This document shows, piece after piece, positions 8,131-17,209 of a stretch of DNA of 62,645 bases. Below the pieces are notes generated by a model. The model was not told the DNA's origin. It saw only the letters and a list, made by a program, of their open reading frames with translations, and searched no databases. How positions within the stretch are numbered: the first letter of the stretch is position 1; every line of letters starts with the position of its first letter. Made by a program: the position numbers and the translations under genes. Location of the stretch: positions 1-62,645 of the forward strand of contig LNFB01000299.1 in the NCBI GenBank assembly GCA_001464385.1. The letters are read 5' to 3'. This stretch comes from Deltaproteobacteria bacterium Ga0077550. Its GTDB lineage: Bacteria; Myxococcota_A; Polyangia; Nannocystales; Nannocystaceae.

Positions 8131-8219
8131 CTCGAGCTGCCGGCAAGATGCGCGCGTGGGGTCGAGACACGCGGGCATTCCTAGCGGCGCGAGCCGCCTG
8201 CCGGGCGCCTGCGCAGCGC

Positions 8220-8225
8220 TATCCT
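8220..8225 (+). promoter_or_regulatory. -10-like TATCCT upstream of SDR gene
   Basis: TATCCT ends 20 nt before the ATG at 8246. GGAG lies between them, so this would be a short but leadered, ribosome-binding-site-using transcript. Confidence 0.35.
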
Positions 8226-8245
8226 CGTGCCGCGGAGACCACCTC

Positions 8246-9010
8246 ATGAAGAGACTCGCTGACAAGATCGCCATCATCACCGGTGCGGCCGGAGGCATCG
8301 GCCGCGCCACCGCCGAGCTGTTCGTCGCCGAGGGCGCGCGCGTCGTCATGGTCGACGTCGATGGCGACGCGCTGGGCGTCATCGCCCGGCCCTTGGGCGC
8401 CGCCGCCATCTGCGTCGCCGGTGACGTGGCGGATCCGGGCACCGCGAAGCGGGCCGTGGCTGCGGCGACCGAGCAGTTCGGCGGCCTGCACGTGCTGTTT
8501 GCGAACGCGGGCATCGAGGGCCGCATCGCGCCCCTGGTCGAACAGCAGTTCGCCGACGTCGAGCGGGTGCTGCGGGTCAATGTGCTGGGCGTCTTCAACT
8601 TCGTCCAGCACGCCGCGCCGAAGATCGCGGCTGGCGGTGGCGGCAGCATCGTCATCACCTCGTCGGTCGCGGGCGTCATCGGCTCCCCTGGCCTCGGCCC
8701 CTACGTCGCGAGCAAGCACGCGGTCATCGGCCTGATGAAGACCGCCGCGATCGAGCTGGCGCCGTCCGGGATCCGCGTCAACACCGTGAACCCCGGCCCG
8801 ATCGACAACCGCATGATGCGATCGATCGAGGAGCAGGCCGCGCCCGAGCACGGCGATGTGGTGAAGGCCGGCTTCACCAAACAGATCCCCATGGGTCGCT
8901 ACGGCGCCAACGGGGAGATCGCGAAGCTCGCCCTGTTCCTCGCGTCCGACGAGTCGAGCTACTGCACCGGCGGGGTGTTCGTCGCCGACGGTGGCTTCGT
9001 CGCGGCTTGA
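8246..9010 (+). CDS. short-chain dehydrogenase/reductase (SDR)
   Basis: Protein of 254 aa, the usual length for classical SDRs. It shows the Rossmann NAD(P)-binding motif TGAAGGIG (about 12-19), an acidic residue ending the second strand (VVMVDVDG, favouring NAD(H)), the structural FANAG, the catalytic Ser in ITSSVAG, and YVASK with catalytic Tyr and Lys. The segment PGPIDNRM and the C-terminal TGGVFVADGG are also typical. It oxidises or reduces an alcohol/ketone; the substrate cannot be read from the sequence. Confidence 0.92.
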   Translation: MKRLADKIAIITGAAGGIGRATAELFVAEGARVVMVDVDGDALGVIARPLGAAAICVAGDVADPGTAKRAVAAATEQFGGLHVLFANAGIEGRIAPLVEQQFADVERVLRVNVLGVFNFVQHAAPKIAAGGGGSIVITSSVAGVIGSPGLGPYVASKHAVIGLMKTAAIELAPSGIRVNTVNPGPIDNRMMRSIEEQAAPEHGDVVKAGFTKQIPMGRYGANGEIAKLALFLASDESSYCTGGVFVADGGFVAA

Positions 9011-9145
9011 GCGGGCAGGTCGGCCTGGGCGGAGCCGGGGGCGACGGGCCTCGCGTCGTGCAACGATCGTCGCGACCTGCCACGGTCGCGCGCCCGCCAC
9101 GACTCGGGGAGCGCGCGGCACCGAAGCTGCATTGCACCATGCCGC

Positions 9146-11023
9146 ATGATCGAAGGTCGTATCCTCGAAGACGCACGTCGCACGCGGTGGCTCCTCGCAG
9201 CGCTCGCCCTGTGCGGGGCCTGCCCCGACGACAGCGACGGGATCGGGGGCGGCAGCTCGACCGGTGCCGAGGCGAGCACGAGCGGGACGACCGCGATGAC
9301 CGCGGGCACCTCCGAGCCCACGACGACGCTGGATCCCGACACCACCGGCGGTGACCCGCCGACGGAGCTGCAGCCGTGTGATCCCCTCGCCGACGACTGC
9401 GGGGCGCTGCGCTGCGGCGGGGCCCCCAGCGCGGGCTACTACTGTCGGCCGCCGTGCTCGTCGATGGCGGCCGACGGCGATCCGTGCAGCGACGGCGGCG
9501 TGTGCCTGCCGACGTACCCCGGCTCGACGGAGCTCGCGTGCGTCGTGCTGCAGCCGTGCGACCCGGCGACCGGCGATGGCTGTGAGCTCGGCGCGGGCGA
9601 GAGCTGCGTCGTCGTCGATCTCGAGCCGGTGCGCACCGCGTGCGAGCCCGCGGGGTCCGGTGGCGTCGCGGATCCGTGCGGGCCCGCGGGCGGCAACGGG
9701 TGCGACGTCGGGCTCGGCTGCCTCGGCAGCGATCTGCAGGACGGCGATCCCGGGTACTGCACGCCGTGGTGCACGCCGCCCGGCCCCGACGACGCCGCGT
9801 GTCCGGTGTGCGTGCCCCTGGGCGACGGGCTCGGGAGCTGTGCCGAGTGCGACGTGCTCGAGGACACCTGTGACGCCGGCTCGCAGTGCCAGCCGATCAA
9901 CGAGGCGCTCGGGGGCGTGTGCGTCGAGTTCGGTCCGGGCGGCGAGGGCGAGCCGTGCTCGCCGCTCGATCCGGCGCAGAGCTGCCAAGATGGCCTGCTG
10001 TGCCTCGAGGCGACGGCCGACGTCTACGGCTGCGTCGCGACCTGCGATCCGGCCGCGCCGATGTGCGCCGATCCGGCGACGAGCTGCATCGACATCGGCT
10101 TCGTCCTGCCCGGGATCCCGACCGGCGAGCTCGGCCTGTGCCTCGCGGGCCAGCAGCAGTTCTGCGATCCGAGCGCGGACCCGACCGGCTGCGATCCCGA
10201 CGAGGTGTGCTTCGCGGTGTCGGCCGACACCGGGATCTGCGGGGCGGTGTGCGATCCGACCGAGGGTGATCTGGCGTGCCCCGGCAACGCCGCGTGCTTC
10301 CCCGAGCAGGGCGGCATGCTCGACGTCACGCCGTTCGCGGTGGGCAACGGCGCGTGCGGGGCGGGCTGCACCGACGACGGCGACTGCGGCGGCGGCACGT
10401 GCCTCTTGGTCGAGGGGCTCGCGAGCGCGGGCATCTGCGGGACCACCTGCGATCCCGACGCGCCGGTGTGCGACGCGGGCTCGACGTGCGTCGCGACGCC
10501 GGGCGATCCGATGGTGGGCGCGTGCGTGGTCGGGGGCGCCGCGTGTGCGGTCGCCGATCCGTTCTCGTGCGTCGGCATGGCCGAGGGCAGCTGCGTCGTG
10601 CTCGACGGCGGCGACGCGGCGGTGTGCATGGCCGCCTGCTTCGCGCAGGATCCCAACGCGTGCGCGGGCGAACCCGCGGCGTGTCAGGTCCGCACCGACG
10701 CGGCGTTCCACGCGGGCGTGTGCCTCGGCCAGGAGCCCCCGTGCGACCCGCTGCTGCAGGATTGCGGCGACGGGCTCGCGTGCGTCGTCACCGGCGGCTC
10801 GGCGATCGGCGGCGTCGCGTTCATGTGCCGCGCTGCGGGGCCCCTCGACGAGGGCGGCGACTGCTCGGCGGACGACGGCGCCTGCGGGGTCGGCCTGCAG
10901 TGCGTCGCCGACGTCTGCGTCGCGCTGTGCGATCCGAGCGCGGACGACTGCACGGCGGGCACGTGCACGGATGCCGCCGCGGCGCTGTACCTGCCGGAGG
11001 GGACCGTGGGCTTCTGCCTGTGA
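9146..11023 (+). CDS. large Cys-rich repeat lipoprotein
   Basis: Protein of 625 aa. The N-terminus has Arg residues followed by LLAALALCGAC, a plausible lipoprotein signal, and then a Gly/Ser/Thr linker. The rest is a chain of about a dozen small Cys-rich modules, many starting C-D-P (for example LQPCDPLADDCG, ATCDPAAPMC, TTCDPDAPVC) and usually holding 4-6 Cys each. This pattern is common in surface proteins of Nannocystis-type myxobacteria. No enzyme motif is visible; a disulfide-stabilised surface or adhesion role is inference. It starts the plus-strand cluster that continues to 17199. In the 135 bp upstream I see only a weak long-range inverted repeat (GGCAGGTCG at 9014, CGACCTGCC at 9073). 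Confidence 0.8.
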   Translation: MIEGRILEDARRTRWLLAALALCGACPDDSDGIGGGSSTGAEASTSGTTAMTAGTSEPTTTLDPDTTGGDPPTELQPCDPLADDCGALRCGGAPSAGYYCRPPCSSMAADGDPCSDGGVCLPTYPGSTELACVVLQPCDPATGDGCELGAGESCVVVDLEPVRTACEPAGSGGVADPCGPAGGNGCDVGLGCLGSDLQDGDPGYCTPWCTPPGPDDAACPVCVPLGDGLGSCAECDVLEDTCDAGSQCQPINEALGGVCVEFGPGGEGEPCSPLDPAQSCQDGLLCLEATADVYGCVATCDPAAPMCADPATSCIDIGFVLPGIPTGELGLCLAGQQQFCDPSADPTGCDPDEVCFAVSADTGICGAVCDPTEGDLACPGNAACFPEQGGMLDVTPFAVGNGACGAGCTDDGDCGGGTCLLVEGLASAGICGTTCDPDAPVCDAGSTCVATPGDPMVGACVVGGAACAVADPFSCVGMAEGSCVVLDGGDAAVCMAACFAQDPNACAGEPAACQVRTDAAFHAGVCLGQEPPCDPLLQDCGDGLACVVTGGSAIGGVAFMCRAAGPLDEGGDCSADDGACGVGLQCVADVCVALCDPSADDCTAGTCTDAAAALYLPEGTVGFCL

Positions 11024-11093
11024 CCGGCGGCGCTCGGCAGCGGCGCGCCATCCCCTGCGCGGCGCGCCGATTCGTGCGACAACCGGAGCACCC

Positions 11094-11843
11094 GTGCGCC
11101 TCGGATCGGATTGCTGTCTCGCGTCGCCGCTCGCGTTGCTGATCGCGGTCGCCTGCGTCGCGACCGAGCCCGAGCCCGCCGCGGGCTCCACCGGCATGGT
11201 CGACACCACCACGGTCGCGACCACTGCCGTGCAGGACACCTCGAGCGGCGGGGACGTGCCGCAGTCGCCGGTGTGTGCCGCGTGGCTGACGTGTCTCGCC
11301 GACGTCGCGCCCGCCGAGCTCGACGCCGCCGCGATGCAGTACGGCCCCGAGGGCACCTGCTGGTCCGACGCCGAGCTCGCGATGCAGTGCGAGGCGGCGT
11401 GCGACGACGAGCTCGCGACGCGCTGCGGCGCAGGCAGCAGCGGTGACTCGGGCGATCCCGTGCTCAAGTGCTCGATCGAGGGGCTGGTCCCGGGCGCGAG
11501 CAACCCGATCGACGCCGGGGACGGCGTCGGGCAGATCCCGAGCGTCATCGGCGATGTCCTGGCCCGCAACTGCGGCTGCCACTACCTCGATGCCGCCGAG
11601 CTCGATCGCACCGTGCCGGCGTACCTGGGCATGATCGCGCTGACGACCCTCGCCGACTTCCATGCGCCGTTCCAGGGCGCGCCGACGTACCAGCGCGTGC
11701 AACAACGCGCGGTCGCGGAGGTCAACATGCCGCCGGTCTTCTACTGCGACAGCCTCGCGTTGGGCTCGCTCTCGCTCGAGGACCACGCCGCGCTCGAGGC
11801 CTGGCTCGCGGCCGACGCCCCCGACGGCGCGAGCTGGCGCTGA
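11094..11843 (+). CDS. lipoprotein with cytochrome-like CGCH motif
   Basis: Protein of 249 aa starting at GTG 11094, chosen because CCGGAG lies 7 nt upstream and the start gives a clean lipoprotein signal (LALLIAVAC). After a Thr/Ser linker, residues about 55-110 form a Cys-rich segment with six Cys. Residues about 150-249 resemble a mono-haem cytochrome c domain: VLARNCGCHYL near 160, then NMPPVFYC and the closing helix LSLEDHAALEAWLAADAP. The haem motif is CxCH instead of CxxCH. It could therefore be a haem-less relative or use an unusual attachment. Neighbours include two di-haem proteins, so a redox role is plausible. Confidence 0.75.
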   Translation: MRLGSDCCLASPLALLIAVACVATEPEPAAGSTGMVDTTTVATTAVQDTSSGGDVPQSPVCAAWLTCLADVAPAELDAAAMQYGPEGTCWSDAELAMQCEAACDDELATRCGAGSSGDSGDPVLKCSIEGLVPGASNPIDAGDGVGQIPSVIGDVLARNCGCHYLDAAELDRTVPAYLGMIALTTLADFHAPFQGAPTYQRVQQRAVAEVNMPPVFYCDSLALGSLSLEDHAALEAWLAADAPDGASWR

Positions 11844-11908
11844 GCCGCGATCGGCCGCCGGAAAAGCCCGGTGAGGTGGTGTCAGACGGGGTGGGACTCC
11901 ACTTCGAC

Positions 11909-12802
11909 ATGACGAACTCGCGCAGGCACCACTTCTTGGGGGGACTCTTCGGGCTGCTCGCCGGCATCGCGCTGGCGTGTGGCGATGGGGACGGTGGAGC
12001 CGAAGGTGACGGGGGCGCGTGCGTGCCCGGCCAGCAGGTCACGTGTCCGTGTCCGGACGGCAGCATGGGCGTGCAGGCGTGCGAGGTGGGCGGAGCCTTC
12101 TTCGAGCCGTGCATGTGCGGCGGCGGGACGGAGGGCGCGTCGGCCACCGAGGGTGACACCGAGGACGGCAACTCGGGCAGCAGCGGCGCGGATCTCTGTG
12201 GCAACGGGATCGAAGATCCCGGCGAGTGCCCCGGCGCGTGCCCGGCCGATTGCACGGGCGTGGACAGCAGCTCGGGCGACAGCGGCACCACCGGCGAGCC
12301 GGACACCTGCGCCGATGTTCCGGTCTTCGTCGCGGCGATCCCGACGATCCCCTCGCGGTGGGAGAGCGGCGCGCTGGTCGGGTTTGCGGCGGGCCAGGAC
12401 ATGTGTCGCAACGCGGCGCTGGTGGCCAATCTCCCTGATCCGATGCTCGTCACGGTCTGCGACTACGAGCAGGTGCTCGAGGCCGAGGCGGCCGGCGAGC
12501 TCGCGGTGATCCCCGCGAGCACCACCGCGTGGATCCACCGCACGACCAACGCGATGGTCAACGGCGTCGCCTCGGCGCCGGGCTCGGGCGGTCGCTGCGT
12601 CGACTGGACCTACCAGACCAACCACATCTCCGACGGCGAGTTCGTCACGATCGGGGCGGGTGGCGTGGCGACGTACTCCCTCGACGGCGACACGTTCTAC
12701 AACGGCGTCGACACGACGCACACGCAGCCGGGGTTGCTCGAGTGCGGGACGCAGATGCGCTCGATCCTCTGCTGCAACCCGCCATGCATGCCGCAGGGGT
12801 GA
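11909..12802 (+). CDS. lipoprotein with C-type-lectin/DUF1554-like C-terminal domain
   Basis: Protein of 297 aa with lipobox (GIALAC) and a low-complexity, Cys-containing segment (PGQQVTCPCPDGSMGVQAC and GNGIEDPGECPGACPADC). The C-terminal 165 residues begin DVPVFVAAIPT and contain AGQDMCRNAA, a central WIHRTTNAMVNG, and the closing ECGTQMRSILCC. The order VFV...G-A-x-x-x-C-x-x-A-A resembles extracellular domains of the DUF1554/C-type-lectin-fold kind. This assignment is tentative. The last 19 bp overlap the start of the frameshifted DHOR gene. Confidence 0.7.
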   Translation: MTNSRRHHFLGGLFGLLAGIALACGDGDGGAEGDGGACVPGQQVTCPCPDGSMGVQACEVGGAFFEPCMCGGGTEGASATEGDTEDGNSGSSGADLCGNGIEDPGECPGACPADCTGVDSSSGDSGTTGEPDTCADVPVFVAAIPTIPSRWESGALVGFAAGQDMCRNAALVANLPDPMLVTVCDYEQVLEAEAAGELAVIPASTTAWIHRTTNAMVNGVASAPGSGGRCVDWTYQTNHISDGEFVTIGAGGVATYSLDGDTFYNGVDTTHTQPGLLECGTQMRSILCCNPPCMPQG

Positions 12803-14276
12803 GGCCGTCGCGGCTCGGGCCCGCGCTGCGTCCCTTCGCGTGGGCCATCGGGCTCGTCGCGCTGGTGGCCCAGGGCGGGCAGAGCCCGGTGCCGTGGCCC
12901 GGCGGCGCGGCGCCCGACGACGCCGCGATCTCGCTCGCGATCGTCGAGGCCACCGCGCTCGCCGATCGCGAGACCTCGAGGCCTTCGAGCGGGGCGAGGA
13001 CGCCGAGCACATCTTCCTCCTGCAGGAGGACATCGACGCCGGCCAGGTCGATCTCGATCGCCTGTTCACCTTCGGCGACGCGCTGTTCGGCCACGAGTTC
13101 CGGCCGAGCGACGGCTGGGGCGACGCGGACGCGGTGCTGCCGTTGGCGCGCGTGCACGACGGCGCGCGCGGTGGGCTCGACACGTTCTCGTGCGCCGGGT
13201 GCCACTCGGTCGGCGGTGTGGATGGGGCCGGCTCGGCGACGCAGAACGCCTTCTTCGACGGGGACGGCGACGCGGTCGGCTCGGCGCTCGTGCGCAACGC
13301 CCCCGCGGCGATCGGCCTCGGCGTCGTGCAGGCGCTCGCGGCCGAGATGACGACCGACCTGCAGCTCGCCCGCGACGCCGCGCTGGCCACCGCCGCCGAG
13401 ACCAGCGCGAGAGTGTCGATCACGCTCGAGAGCAAGGGCGTCGCGTTCGGCACGATCGAGGTCGACCCCGACGGCACCATCGACGCCGCTGGGCTCGAGG
13501 GCATCGATGCCGATCTGGTGGTCAAGCCGTTCGGCTGGAAGGGGACGATCGCGCGGCTGCGTCGCGTGGTCGAGAACGCCGCGCGCCTGCACTTCGGCGT
13601 GCAGTCGCACGTGCTCGCGGTCGACCACGAGACCGCGCCCGATCCCGATCGCCTCGGCGACGGCCCCGACTGGTACGACCCCGACGGCGACGGGCACGCG
13701 CGCGAGCTCGAGGAGGGCATGCTCACCGCGGCGGCGGTCTACCTCGCGATGCTCGAGTCGCCGCAGATCCTCCCGCCGTCGGATCCCGGCCTGCGCGATC
13801 GCTGGGCCCGCGGCCGCGCGGGCTTCGACGCAATCGGGTGCGCCGACTGTCACCGCACCGAGCTCGTCCTGCTCGGCAGCACCTGGCGCGAGGCGCCCGA
13901 CACCACCTCCGGCCCGGCGGTCGAGCTGAACCTGCTGCGCGACGGCGAGCAGCCCAAGTCGGGGGCGCGCGTGCAGCTCTTCAGCGATCTGAAGCGTCAC
14001 GACATGGGGGCCGAACTCGCGGATCCCCGCCCCGAGTCGGGATCCGCGATCGCACCGAGCGTGTTCCTCACCCGGCCCCTGTGGGGGCTCGCCGAGACGC
14101 CGCCGTACCTGCACGACGGTCGCGCCGCGACGATCCCCGAGGCGATCGTCGCCCACGGGGGCGAGGCCGCCGCGTCGCGCGACGCCTTCGTCGCGCTCTC
14201 GCCCGAGGCGCAGGCCGACGTCCACATCTTCTTGCTGTCGCTCTCGCGGGCGCCGCGATTGCGGGTGCCGCTGTGA
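12784..14276 (+). pseudogene. di-haem peroxidase-like (DHOR) protein, interrupted by a one-base frameshift
   Basis: From ATG 12784 the frame encodes a signal-peptide-like N-terminus (RPFAWAIGLVALVAQ) and then DDAAISLAIVEATALADRE, ending at codon 12970-12972. The family sequence continues in another frame from 12973 as DLEAFERGEDAEHIFLLQ. Adding one G after 12972 restores one reading frame of about 497 codons. The body has two CxxCH haem motifs, CAGCH (13191-13205) and CADCH (13839-13853). It also has the DHOR signatures VKPFGWKG, FSDLKRHDMG, LWGLAETPPYLHDGRA and HGGEA. Family members are periplasmic di-haem oxidoreductases related to MauG/cytochrome c peroxidase. Because the frame downstream is intact and codon use is normal, the shift is either very recent or a sequence error. 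Confidence 0.85.
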
Positions 14277-15751
14277 CGCCCCGCGCATCGACGCTGCTGC
14301 TCGCCGGCCTGCTCGGCTGCAGCGACATCGGCCCCGCGGAGCTCGAGCGCGGCGAGGCCGAGCTGTTGGGGACGATCTCGCGGCAGCTGCCGACCAGCGA
14401 CGCCACCGACGCCCGCGCGGCCCTCGTGCGCGACGCGTGGCGCCGCGAGCACCGATTCCTCGACGCGGCCGCGCCCGGTCACCTGTTCGCGAGCACCCGG
14501 GTGTCGCAGGACGAGATCGACGCGGGGCTGTGGTCCCACGACGCGCTCTACCAGCTCGGCGGCCAGCTGTTCACGCTGCAGTTCACCCGGGCGATGGGCC
14601 TCGGCGCCGCGACCCCGGGCCTGCGACGCGTGCACGACGGTCGTCGCGGTGGCCCCGACGCGTACGGCTGCACGACGTGTCACTGGCGCGGCGGCCTCGC
14701 GGGTGCCGGCGACGCCGCCGACAACGCGATGCTGCGCGGCGATGGCGAGCACATGTCGTCGGCGCTGGCCCGCAACCCACCCGCGCTCGTGGGCGCGGGC
14801 CTGCGCGAGCGCGTCGCGGCGCAGATGAACGCCGAGCTCGCGGCGCTGCGCCAGGACACCGTCGCCTTCGCGGTCGAGGCCGGCTACGCCGTCCGCGTGC
14901 CGCTCGAGGTCCGCGGCATCCGCTTCGGTCACCTCACCGTTCACCCGGACGGCGAGGTCGACACCTCCGAGGTCGAGGGCATCGATCGCGATCTGGTGAT
15001 CAAGCCCTTCGGATGGAAGGGCACCGTCGCGTCGATCCGCGACGCGGCCGAGGACGCGCTGCTTGTCCACCACGGCATGCAGAGCACGCACCTCGTCGAC
15101 GACGGCGATGCGTCGCGCGTCGGCGGTGGCGGCGGCGACGATCCGGATCGCGACGGCGTCGTCGACGAGATCGTCGAGGGGCAGGTCACCGCCCTGGTCG
15201 CGTTCCTCGCCCTGCTCGAGGTGCCGCAGGAGGAGATCCCGAGCGGCGATCCCTACCTCGCGACGGTGTGGGCGAGGGGCCGGCTCGACTTCGAGACCCT
15301 CGGCTGCGCGCGGTGCCACGTGCCGGTGCACACGATCGACGACGCGCGCGCCGTGCTGCCGCACCGCGACGGCGGCCCCGCGCTGACGCTCGATCTGCTA
15401 CGCGACGGCGCCGAACCGCGGCTCGCACCCGCGGCGCAGGACGGCGCGCTGACCGTGCGGCTCTACAGCGATCTGGCGCGTCATCGCATGGGCGAGGCCC
15501 TCGCCGAGCCGCGGGCGTTCGACGGCGTCGAGCCCGACGCCTTCCTCACGCCGCCGCTGTGGGGCGTCGCGCGCAGTCGGCCGTACCTCCACGACGGTCG
15601 CGCGCCCACGCTCGAGGACGCGATCCTGCTGCACGGCGGCGAAGCCCAGTCGTCGCGGGACGCCTACGCCGCCCTCGACGATGCCGGCCGCGCGCCGCTC
15701 CGCGTCTTCCTCACCTCGCTCGGTCGCGCCACTCGCCTGGTGACGCCATGA
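14273..15751 (+). CDS. di-haem peroxidase-like (DHOR) lipoprotein
   Basis: Protein of 492 aa starting at GTG 14273, which overlaps the stop of the preceding paralogue (GTGA). The N-terminus is a lipoprotein signal (LLLAGLLGC). Haem motifs CTTCH (about residue 132) and CARCH (about 345) bind two c-type haems. The conserved DHOR blocks VIKPFGWKG, YSDLARHRMG, LWGVARSRPYLHDGRA and HGGEAQSSRDAY are all present, so the protein looks functional. It is a full-length paralogue of the gene before it, and the pair probably arose by tandem duplication. Probable role: periplasmic peroxidase or oxidoreductase, with the outer-membrane-anchored lipoprotein form giving a fixed location. Confidence 0.88.
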   Translation: MTPRASTLLLAGLLGCSDIGPAELERGEAELLGTISRQLPTSDATDARAALVRDAWRREHRFLDAAAPGHLFASTRVSQDEIDAGLWSHDALYQLGGQLFTLQFTRAMGLGAATPGLRRVHDGRRGGPDAYGCTTCHWRGGLAGAGDAADNAMLRGDGEHMSSALARNPPALVGAGLRERVAAQMNAELAALRQDTVAFAVEAGYAVRVPLEVRGIRFGHLTVHPDGEVDTSEVEGIDRDLVIKPFGWKGTVASIRDAAEDALLVHHGMQSTHLVDDGDASRVGGGGGDDPDRDGVVDEIVEGQVTALVAFLALLEVPQEEIPSGDPYLATVWARGRLDFETLGCARCHVPVHTIDDARAVLPHRDGGPALTLDLLRDGAEPRLAPAAQDGALTVRLYSDLARHRMGEALAEPRAFDGVEPDAFLTPPLWGVARSRPYLHDGRAPTLEDAILLHGGEAQSSRDAYAALDDAGRAPLRVFLTSLGRATRLVTP

Positions 15752-17199
15752 TCGTGATCGCGGGTCGTCACCGCGGCCCCTCGCGGTGGTGGATCGTCGC
15801 GCTGTGGTCCGCGTTCGCGTGCGCCCCGGACGACGACCCGCTCGACTGCCCGGCGTGGACCGCCGCGCAGGGCGATCGCTGTGTGCTGCGCTCGTGGGTG
15901 GTCCCCGATCAAGACGACGCGCTCTCCGAGTCGGGCGCGCGCGAGGTCCAGGTCGCGCTCGGCCCCGGCGGCGCGGCCCTCGTCGCGTGGACCGACGCCG
16001 ATCCCGTCGATGGTCGGGTGTTCGTCGCCGAGCGCCGCGACGCCGCGTGGTCGAGCACGCCGATGCACGTCGACGACGGTGGCAGCGTCGGCCTCGAGCC
16101 TGCGATCGCGATCGGACCGGCGGGTGAGGCCCTCGCGGCGTGGAAGCAGCAGCGCGAGGACGGCGTCGTGTTCCTGGCCACGCGCCCTCCCACGGGCGGA
16201 TGGAGGATGCCCATCGCGCCGATCTCGTGGGCGCAGACCGCCTACGAGCCGCGCGTCGCCTTCGGCCCCGACGCCGAGGCCCTCGTGTCGTGGAACCAGT
16301 GGACCGGGACGAACTTCGGCGTCGCGCTCGGCCTGCGCGCGCCGGGGTCCGACGTGTTCGCGCTGCCCGAGGACGCGGACGCGCTCCTGTCGGCGCCGGT
16401 GAACTACGCCAACGCGCCGCGCCTCGCCGTGGGTCCCGACGGCGAGGGCCTCGTCGCGTGGTACCAGGCGCCCGTCGACGACCTCATGGTCTACGTCAGC
16501 GAGCGGCGCGACGCCGCGTCACCGTTCACCCGCGCCGAGGCCGACGCGTTCGTGTCGCCGGGCGGCGCGACGGTCGACAGCCACACCGAGGCCAACGCGA
16601 CGCCCGTCGTCGGCGACGCGGGCGAGGCCGCGGTGGTGTGGACGCAGCAGCGCGGCGAGCCCTGGGACATCGCGGTGTTCGCCGCCACGCGCACGGCCGC
16701 GGGGCAGTGGCAGCGACCGAGCTCCCTCGACGACACGATCTCGGCGCCGGGGGCCTTCGCGCGGTGCCCCCAGCCCGCGCTGGTCGACGGCGCGCTCGTG
16801 GTCACGTGGTACGAGACGCGCGGCGACGACACGGCGGTGTGGGTCGATCACGGCGACGATGCCGATCCCGAGCGCCTGTCGGCGGAGGGCGTCGAGGCGG
16901 TGCACCCCGTGCTCGGGGTCGACGCGGACGGCGGCCTCGTCGTCGTGTGGGCCGAGAACGACGCCGCGTCCCGCGACACGTGGCGCGTGGTCGCGCGGCG
17001 CCGATCGAACGCCGTGGACGCGGACGCCGATGCCGAGCTCGCCTCGCAGTGGCGTGCGGTCGAGATCCTGTCGGTGCCGCAGGCGGGCCTCGCCCCGACG
17101 CCGCAGCTCGCGATCGCCCCCGACGACGGCGCAGTGCTCGTCGCGTGGGCCCAGGGCGGTGTCCTGGATGCGCGGGTCTACGTCGCCGCGCTGCCGTGA
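15748..17199 (+). CDS. beta-propeller-like lipoprotein coupled to DHOR genes
   Basis: Protein of 483 aa. The ATG at 15748 overlaps the TGA of the DHOR gene (ATGA). The N-terminus has Arg/Trp then ALWSAFAC as a lipobox. The mature protein consists of about eight units of roughly 50-60 residues, each with a core G-x-A-L-V-A-W followed by V-x-V-A-x-R-R (for example EALAAWKQQ, EGLVAWYQA, DGGLVVVWAE, VLVAWAQG). This periodicity suggests a beta-propeller of seven or eight blades. Its coupling to the DHOR genes suggests it docks them or a partner at the cell surface; this is inference. Confidence 0.75.
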   Translation: MIVIAGRHRGPSRWWIVALWSAFACAPDDDPLDCPAWTAAQGDRCVLRSWVVPDQDDALSESGAREVQVALGPGGAALVAWTDADPVDGRVFVAERRDAAWSSTPMHVDDGGSVGLEPAIAIGPAGEALAAWKQQREDGVVFLATRPPTGGWRMPIAPISWAQTAYEPRVAFGPDAEALVSWNQWTGTNFGVALGLRAPGSDVFALPEDADALLSAPVNYANAPRLAVGPDGEGLVAWYQAPVDDLMVYVSERRDAASPFTRAEADAFVSPGGATVDSHTEANATPVVGDAGEAAVVWTQQRGEPWDIAVFAATRTAAGQWQRPSSLDDTISAPGAFARCPQPALVDGALVVTWYETRGDDTAVWVDHGDDADPERLSAEGVEAVHPVLGVDADGGLVVVWAENDAASRDTWRVVARRRSNAVDADADAELASQWRAVEILSVPQAGLAPTPQLAIAPDDGAVLVAWAQGGVLDARVYVAALP

Positions 17200-17209
17200 C
17201 CGGGCCCGA

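Noticed and set aside
9014..9081. Long-range inverted repeat GGCAGGTCG / CGACCTGCC as a terminator of the SDR gene.
   Set aside because: Loop of about 50 nt and no T-tract; too weak to annotate.
8219..11569. A very long open frame (more than 1100 codons) on the minus strand opposite the Cys-rich lipoprotein cluster.
   Set aside because: It lies opposite a plus-strand gene with a signal, Cys-periodicity and homology-like features; its own sequence is Arg/Ala/Gly-rich without domains. High GC makes such antisense frames open by chance.
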